From: Antedon mediterranea
Lineage: Eukaryota > Echinodermata > Crinoidea > Comatulida > Antedonidae
Assembly (NCBI RefSeq): GCF_964355755.1
Contig: NC_092670.1
Coordinates: 18,167,201-18,227,200, forward strand
Direction of reading: 5' to 3'
Length of the DNA: 60,000 nt
Shown: positions 38,601-47,600 of the stretch, piece after piece
How positions within the stretch are numbered: position 1 is the first letter of the stretch
Layout of the letters: each line of letters opens with the position of its first letter
Position numbers and translations under genes: made by a program
The notes under the pieces: model-generated
What the model was told of the DNA's origin: nothing
Database searches by the model: none
Seen by the model: only the letters and a program-made list of their open reading frames with translations

Positions 38601-41600
38601 TTTTCCTTAATATTGATATTTTTTATCGTTTACGGTATGTGGCTTGTGGTCTATACATTTAGTATTGACTGCAATTAGATAGGATTTCATTACGAGAACA
38701 TGCAAACGGATCATGCTGAATTGGGTTTGTAGTTCCTAACCTATATTGTGTGAGTGTTCAATACATTTAGTTCTTATTATCAAAGGAAACCCCTATTGAA
38801 CACATTATTGATTGTACTGTGCCATTTTAATTAACTTAACGTATTCAGTGGTAAAGATAATATTGTACAATCTATACAAGGGGCAAGCAATAGGCATTGG
38901 CCTAAACAGTCAAACTGCTTATTCCAACATTAACAAAACAAATAGTGTATAAAATTAAAAATATATATGGTACGACAAATTTAAGATGATTTAAACAGAC
39001 AGATTACCTGTAGCAAACGACCTTCTTCCAGCCTAACTATCTAGGTCATCCATACAGTACGTATGGTACTGCATTGAGGTACTTTTTCATATGGATATAT
39101 GTCTTATATATTATAATTAAGTTAATAGTAGGAGACATGCAAGCTGTGATTCTGTCCTAGATCTCAAACCATGTCCATCAGCAAATAATAATGTAATAAA
39201 CTAAAGTTCATGGTAAATCCACTCTATTGTTAATTTTTTTCGCTGCTAGAGAAGAGGATGAGAATAGAATCATTGGGAAACAGTTACCACGCTGTTATTT
39301 GCTACGGCTGAAAAAATGGGTATTTGGCAACTAGGACCGGGCATGCGCATACCCCAAAGCACTTCTGGGAAAAGAGAGTATATGAAAACATTTGGTGATA
39401 AATATTGAGAAGGAAGCATGTAGACGGTATAGTTATTGTGAGATGGGTGCCATTTTTTATAAAAAGTATTTCTTTATTTAAATTTTAACTAGAAAATATT
39501 TTCATTTCATTAGTGCATCTTTCGTAATGGTAATCTAAAAGTACAGTATCTTTATTGGAGATTTAGATAATGATGTATACCAAGTATTATGTTTCAGTTA
39601 TGTGATCTCATCAGCTAAAATACAATATCATCATTGTTATTATTGACCTTTTATACTGACTTAGAATCTCTAATGAAACTATATTCAATATCTTTAACAT
39701 ATGGTAGTATTTTACCATTGACCCATATATTGAAAAGTTCAATACCTACCACAAAAAAATATACTCCTCCATATTCTTCTGTAATAAAATGATTAATTTA
39801 TATTTTAAATGTGACTCATTTGCAAGATGTTACCTGTTAAAAGATGAGTCACATTGTGTGAAGTTGAGTAGGAGTTGATTGAGGATGGTTTCATGAGGAT
39901 CTCATTCAACAATTACCTCTTTTGAATACTCCTTTTATTTTCGTTTAAAAAAAAAATGTTTGAAAGATTTTCTTTTACCATACCGAATTCAACTCTTTCA
40001 ACTTCTTAAACTCTGTCAAACTAGTATGACAATATGGTAGTGATATGACATCATCGTGTCCATGGGCACATTTGACATAAGAGCCCTCTTTGGACAGGCC
40101 AAAGGGTTATGTGGGAGTTGATAGACATGAAGAAGAACATGTGTTAAGATTGATCAAGAGTATATTGATCAACTTACAACATTCGATTGTGTATTTCATT
40201 GCCATGAAAACAATTAAACGTGATATTGCTATTTTAATTTTAAAATGATTTTTTTTTCATTGCAGAAAGGATACTGGAGGATCACGAAAAGGTTCTTGAA
40301 GTTTACAACAACTGGCCCAAGTCCAGCAACAATAAAATCTATTTTAGGAAAAACTTCAGAAAATATGAGATATTTCAAAACCCATGTGTAAGTAATCTTG
40401 CTCATTCATGTTGACTTTGATGGCCTTAACAATCATAAAATGACACTATAAAAAGAGCATTAAGAACGGTGATGGGTTAAAGAGTGAATGTTGGATGATA
40501 GCATTATCAAAACATTCAGGTTGTAGAAACTTGCACATGCATTAGGCCTTTTTAAAGTTGTAGGTGAGGTGTTTTACAAATTGCACTCCTCAATACATTC
40601 AGGAGTGCTGTTTGTATTTTGGTGTGTAGAAGTTCACAAAATTTAAGTGTGTTGTAAATCACACTCCTCAAGGCCATTTAGTAGTGTGTTAGGTGAGTAA
40701 TCACACTCGCTCTCCTCAAAAGAAAAGGCCTGATGCATGATACATAACAATGTGCAGTGTTTTTCATTAATATGTGAACATATCAAACTTTCCCGAACTA
40801 CTGGTTTGTTTGAATTCGTCCAATTTATTGCTTAGCATTGTGTTGCCAGTTAGAGGAAAAATGGCGCACCATGTCACAATGCATCACTTTCGCTGCTGGT
40901 CTCTGGTTTCAATAGGCTGTAGGCTTGCATGGTCACAAAGTATGACAAGTTAAAATAGCATTTATTGGGTTCGACTTCTTTCTTAAACCATGAATTTTCC
41001 TTTCTGCAGCAATTTTTCCCAATGCATATGCTAGAACTGACAGAAGAATTGGAAGGATTATCAGAAAAAGCAGAAAGAACAAAACAGATTCTACTACAGG
41101 TAAAAAATAAATGTTTATAAAAATAAAGTTAAAAAGTATTTTTTACTAAATAGCTGTTTACTTTATCAGAGTTACATTGCTGATCACAGAGCAGTTACTA
41201 TTCGGATATGAATTGGTGATAACTCGTAATAGTTACCTAATAATAGTGCGTGTAAACACATCTATATAAACCAACAATGTTTGATTTTTTTTTAAACCAC
41301 ATAATAGTGTTAACAAGTTTGTACATACATAGTTTTATTGACACCTTCTTCATTCACTTTCCCTGACCTGTTACATAAATATAATAATGATAACCCTATA
41401 CTTTTCATGAACATTTTTACTATTTTTTTTATATAGAATCTATTTTTGAAAGGTGATAAGTTACCTAAAATTCAGGGATTTCTTCATTCACACGATGGAC
41501 ACAAAAAGTCTTGGAAAAAACATTATTTTTTTTTACGGCAGTCTGGACTTTACTATTCCACCAAGGGTACTTCAAAGGTAAGAAACCCTTTTAAAAACAT

Positions 41601-44600
41601 TTTAAACAAAAGTGTATCAAAAAATATTTTATTAAATCTATTTGATTTAATAAATCTAAAGTAAGGAAGAGTATCTACACCGGGTTATGAAGGCCGGATG
41701 TTATGCATTAAAGAAATAATTGATATGCGGTTCTTTTAGTTTCATATGTTTTTAAATACTGTCTATAGTATAACATTACCATGTACATCATCACCATGTG
41801 GTACTAAATTCATTTAGGGCCTGTTTCTGAAATGTTCATGATGAAGACTACCATGACATATGATAAATTATTTAATTGTTTCTTGAATATAACTTCTTTT
41901 GAGGTTTTACTTTAAACCATAAGGTGTTGACCTGTATTTCGTCTTTTGCTAAGTATAGCGTCCCGGGCCTTTCAACTGCTTTTGTTATGGTTGAGCGCTT
42001 TAGAGCCAAGCATCTAGTCTTCTGGTAGTTGTTGCTGTGGTAATGATATGTGTCTGTGCCCTTTGGCCTAATGCCGACTTAGGCCACATCCATGATCTTT
42101 AGTGGTAATTCAACAGGCCTTCATTAGTCCCATATCAACACATGTGAATGTGTACCATGTGTGAAGAATGACTAAAAAAGTTCTCCATTATTCAGTGGTC
42201 ATATTGAATCAGGTCACCTCATAGGGCTCAGCCCAGTTACTATGAAATGGAGTGTAAATAACTGTGTAGAATACAGGTGTTTTTGCTCAACTTTCTTAGG
42301 CCATGGGTAACCAGTTGTCCCCAGTTGTCAAAATCAATTTACATCTGCCTCCTTCAAATGCAAATTAAATATGATATGATATTTAGTTGATAGACCACAA
42401 GCTGGGATTAAGTTATCATGTAAAATGTAGCAAAATGTATGTAAACACATGGACAGTGTTGAGTTGGGTAACTTCTTACAGTCTTCCGCTTCTATCTCTA
42501 TCAGCTTAAATAATCTGTAGTATCAGCCAATTTGTGTTTTTTTTATGTACCGTATATTTCGGTGTATAAGTCGCACCTGTGTATAAGACGCACCCCCTAA
42601 CTGAGAGTAAAATATCGGTATTTTTTATATCGTCGATGTATAAGACGCACTTTATATTTCATCAAAACAATGTTTTTTTTAAATTGTAATCAATATTATT
42701 GTAATAATATATTGTTATATCTACAACGGAGTCCTTTATTTATGGTTTTTCTTACCTAGGCTCGGCCGCGCCCAGTCTCAACAAGTTCTTTCTAACTTGT
42801 TATTTATGAGTTTCGCCGCAACATCGAGTGCATGACCGTGTGTGTAACACGCACGTGTGTGTGGGCTAGCCTCGCTCGATCATTTCGAGAGGGCGCACGT
42901 TTTCACGGACAATCGTATTCGATTAGTATCTATGTATCCGAGAAGTGTATACGCTAGGTCCATGCTATAGTCAACTGGAGAATATACTAGTCGAATATCA
43001 TAGACCATGTGGCCGCCAAGAAGGGCTTGCGCTGGGGGTACGGCGGTCGGCGATCGTGCGTATAACTATAAATAAATACTCGGCCTAGGCCTAGACCTAT
43101 TCCAATCGTAAACGTTTACAAATGAAATTTGATCGGACCGCCTAAAACAGCTCCATAATGAACAAATCTTTTCATCATATTTAGTATAACATCACGCTAA
43201 TATGCCTTGAAAACTAGGCAGAAGCAGGTTGCCGTTACGTTAGTACACTGTAGGCTAACTAGCCTAGGCCTAGCCAACGAGGTGACGATATGTAGGTAGG
43301 CTACAATCTGTGTGGTATGAGGCATAATGTTCGGTGTATAAGACGCACCCTTAATTTAGAGGTCAAATTTGCGTGTCAAAAGTGCGACTTATACACCGAA
43401 ATATACGGTAATGTAATATTATCTATATCTATATTATCATACTAGAACAAAACTCAACTTGAAAGACTATCCTTATTATACTATAATAAATGATAATTTG
43501 ATTTATTAAAAACCAGTAAAAAAAAAAATCTGGGTTTATCAGTAATAACTCAAGTATTTCTTGTTCTTTAGGATGGATACATTTGGTATTCCCACAATAT
43601 TGTGGATAAAAATAAACCACTATCTAATATTGTTTTATGTTAAAGAGATATTGAACATTTTAATTTAGGGCATGTTCAGATTCATGGGGTTTGTTTAGGT
43701 TATATAGAGAAATTTAGTATCCCCACAATATTGAGGATAAAAATAAACCAGTATCTAATAATATTTTACGTTCAGATTAATGGAGTTATGCTTTCGTATC
43801 ATAAGCAAGGTCATGTTATTATCAGCGTTGTAACAGCAAAGTGTTCATTAGAAACTGAAGTTGTACAGATTTGGGCGAATGTTAAAGTTGATTGGTTGGT
43901 TGTCAACTCCGTAGGTCTGAACAGGCCCTTAGAAATTAGAAGTTTTATCAAGATTGAATTAATTACTTTTTACTGACTACTTCAACTTTAAGCAGACAAT
44001 ACTTTCTTAAAATTACATTTGGGTATTTTAAAAGAACACCTTCTTATATTTGAGAACGCATTTTATTCAACATTATAATCGATGGAAGCAAAATTAGTTT
44101 CTTCGTTTGGTTGATATAAATATTTGAGTCATGGCCAATGTTTAATTCCCTGCTCGTGGACAGAAAGAGAATAAAAAACTTCACATTTTCGTTGATGCGT
44201 GCCGTGCAGCTGATTTATCTCAAATACAATCAGTTTTAATTCTCGGTTTTTAAGAACGTCCGTGTCGTCGGTTTATTAAGGTATATGTAAAAGCCTTTTA
44301 AAGAGCTAATAAAAAAACATTATTGCACTCAAGTTGAAAAGTGCAAGAAAAAACATTGCATTTTAATAGGTTGTAGAAAGGTCATTTACTATCGATCTTG
44401 ACAGATTTTATGAGAAAGAATAAGAAAGATGCTAAATTACAATTTAGACAAAAGAAATTGTCAATTGTATATCTGTGTTTTTATCTCGCCATCTGTCTTC
44501 TTTTTTTTTAATAATAATATTTTAGATAACTTATTGAGGTCCTGATAGATAAATGAAAATAATAAATAATACATTACATAGGTTAAATAATTCATATGAC

Positions 44601-47600
44601 ACATGATACATATACATCATAACGTTAAAACATACATCCATCCATCCATGAAGGTATACCTGTATGATATATCTTATAAATATCTGTTTCATATGTTTTG
44701 TTATTTATTTAGTTATTTAATTTAGTGTTCATATTTCTCTAATATCTACTTATTGTGGTCCCGATAATCACACTAAAATGTGTTTCTTGTTAACATGGAT
44801 GCATTGCACATACAATGGATAAACTAAATTCTCCATTAATTTTAGATCGTTTTAATCATATCTATCAATCATTGGAGGAAATATCTGCACTTAGAAATTT
44901 AATAGTATGTTATTATTAGGTTTTTTAAAGATTTAGAGGGAATTATTTGTGGAAACCATGATATTAATGTGTAATTTAATGTTGTTACACGAAAGCCATA
45001 GGGGTTTTGTGTTCCCATGACGACATAATAAGTACTTGATATTCATTTTATCAAATCCTGATCAGTCAATCTCAGCATCACTTGTGCTGTATCGCTATAG
45101 CAACCAACCTGACTAAACTGACCTGCAGACAATCATTACCTGCCAATCATAAAAAAAGAACCCATCCCCATGACAACAGTCACTACTTTTGGCCTGATGT
45201 GTAATGAATGATGATAGGTATAGTAGTGGCTGTGGTGAATGTCACTTGACACAGCAATTCCCCTCGAGGGCATCGAGAAAAAAGACCCACAGATAGTAAA
45301 GTATTGAGTGATTGGCGTGGCTCTTTTACAAGCTGTAGAGAGAAGTTTCATTACAGCAAATATTTTTTACTCTCAAGTTGATTATTTTTTTTGGTGTAGT
45401 TCACAATTATAAGTTTATTTGACTGATCTGTTTGAGGTGATATTGTTCCTTGGACTCATTACTGTTTCTACCTGAGCAATGAATACATATTTTGTGAGAA
45501 GTTTGAGTAGTTTTCTGAGCAACCAGTCAAATATGCTTAAAGATAATAATGCAAGATACAAGCCAGCAACGATGGGAAATAACTAAAGATATGGTAAAGA
45601 TATTAATGCTAAACATTTGCGAAACCAATACCAACACCAACTTTATTCACATCATTCATACATAAATAAATAGTACAATATGTGAAAAGGAGCCAGAAAC
45701 GCTTTGGTTCACACAGTGCGGCGTAGTGCAGGCTTGATCAGTTCATTTTATCAGCTTGTTTAATCAGTCGTTGTTACTCACAATCTTGTTTAGTCTAGTG
45801 CGCAATCCACTTTCAAGATGACATTCATTTCTGTAGTACTCTTCTGATTTATATTAAGTTGTATTTTGGTTATCATTAGAGATAACTACTACTGGTACCT
45901 GTTACTGTCATGTATTATGACTATGCTACAAATCACTATAGTAGTAAGCATGATAAATGTTCATCAATTCAAATTGCTGATTTATCATCAACAGCAATCA
46001 ACAAAAAACGAGTGGTCTTCCCTAAGAATGAGATTATGAACCTAGTTGAACTTAATAATGACACTAAAAAATGGTGCTACTTCCGATATGAATCCTTCGC
46101 TTCCATCAGATGTAAACATAGAACTTAAATATATATAATGAGGTGAACTCAGAATTAAAGTATAAGTAAGAGTTGAAACTAAAAATAAGTTTGAGTTAAA
46201 ATTAGAACCTAAGTATCAGTTTGAGTTTAACTTAGAACCAAAGTATAAGTATGAGTTGAACTTGGATGGAACATAAGTTTTTGTGTTAAACTTAGAAGCC
46301 AAGAAAAATCTTAATACCCACATTAGTACTGTAATACCTAATATGCTACAATGTCTAAATTACTTTCATAACTATGATTTTGTTCTCCTTTCTTTCAGGA
46401 TCCTAAACACTTAACCTGCTATGTGCAATTTGACCATATAGAGCTTCATTATGCAATAAATGGAAAGAAGCAATATCACTCGCCATCAGAATTTGTTTTC
46501 ACGTTACGAGTAAGTTTTTTCTAATTTAACAGTTATATAAAGTATACATTATTGTTACTGTGACAATTTATCATGAAAGATAATCAATAATATATGTACT
46601 CTATATGTGCCCTTTTTGTCACTAGAAAAGTCACCTTTTGTCACTTCTGAAAGTCCCTTTTTGTCACTGAGAAAATCCCTTTCTGTCACTTTTGTTACTG
46701 GGGAAAGTCCCCTTTTGTCACCACACTAGGAAAGTCTCTTTTTGTCATGAATGTCACTTTCAGACACTAGGAATATCGCCATTGGTACTGTATAATTTTA
46801 GTTATTTTACATTGCTATGCTAGGTAGGCTACTAGTGACATTTAAGTGTAATTAGCTAAGAGTGTTGAACTTTAGGATTTATTTTTGGTTTGCGTACGTG
46901 CATGTATGATGCATCAACGCACAATGTGGCCAGTTCTATTTAAGGACAATGTACTCCAACCAAAACGCCACCACATTCAAACCTAATTCTAATGATCTAG
47001 TTCGGCTTGCTAATTAATTTTGAGGATTTAAATTTACTTTAGTTTTATTCATAGCGTTAGTGCTACATAGCTAGATCGTTAGAGTCACTAATGCTGAAGA
47101 CTTATAAGCAAGCAGCTGACTTACGTCAGTGATAGTCTAATAGAAAGAGAATGGTTCTAGCAGGTAGAAATGACTGATCTTGGGCCTAGCTAACAGGTGG
47201 AAGAAAGCCTACACAAGTGATAAAGATCTGGCAAAGTGATCAATTGTGATCCCCTTTGAAGTCACATGATCAGTTGTGATCCCCTTGAAGGCGCGTTACT
47301 TTATCTGGTTAGTTTAGTCACATGATCTCTTAATTCAGAATGGTTTTATTTCTATCTTGGAATAGCCGTAGTTTAGCTAGCTTTCTTTGGTAATAAGTGA
47401 ATGTACATGTTGGAATTAGGTAAAGATCTTCGCTACTTCCTTTCCAGGTTCGTTTAAGACAACACACATGTCTCCAGAAAAATAAACTAAAATATCTGAT
47501 TACTTTTCTTTAAATTATTTAAAAGACAAATTCAAAAACACCTGAAAATCTCTATTTTCACAGTTGTTTTTAAATAGTGGTCAGTTTGCACAGGTGTGTA

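Larger units (their letters stand above)
34388..40265 (+). other. GRB intron 4
   Basis: 5.9 kb with the SINE fragment, MITE B copy 1 and truncated MITE A copy 3. 35990-36310 has several CACCTG/CAGGTG E-boxes. 39330-39375 carries CGGGCATGCGCATACC (NRF1-like) without a following exon. Otherwise nothing coding. Confidence 0.65.
41578..46398 (+). other. GRB intron 7
   Basis: 4.8 kb interrupting the PH domain. It contains the 863-bp transposon, the 43584 duplication and the 46120 tandem repeat. No other exon is visible. Confidence 0.7.

Noticed and set aside
39330-39375. NRF1-like GCATGCGCA motif suggesting another promoter
   Set aside because: A single short motif, with no exon with a usable donor after it.
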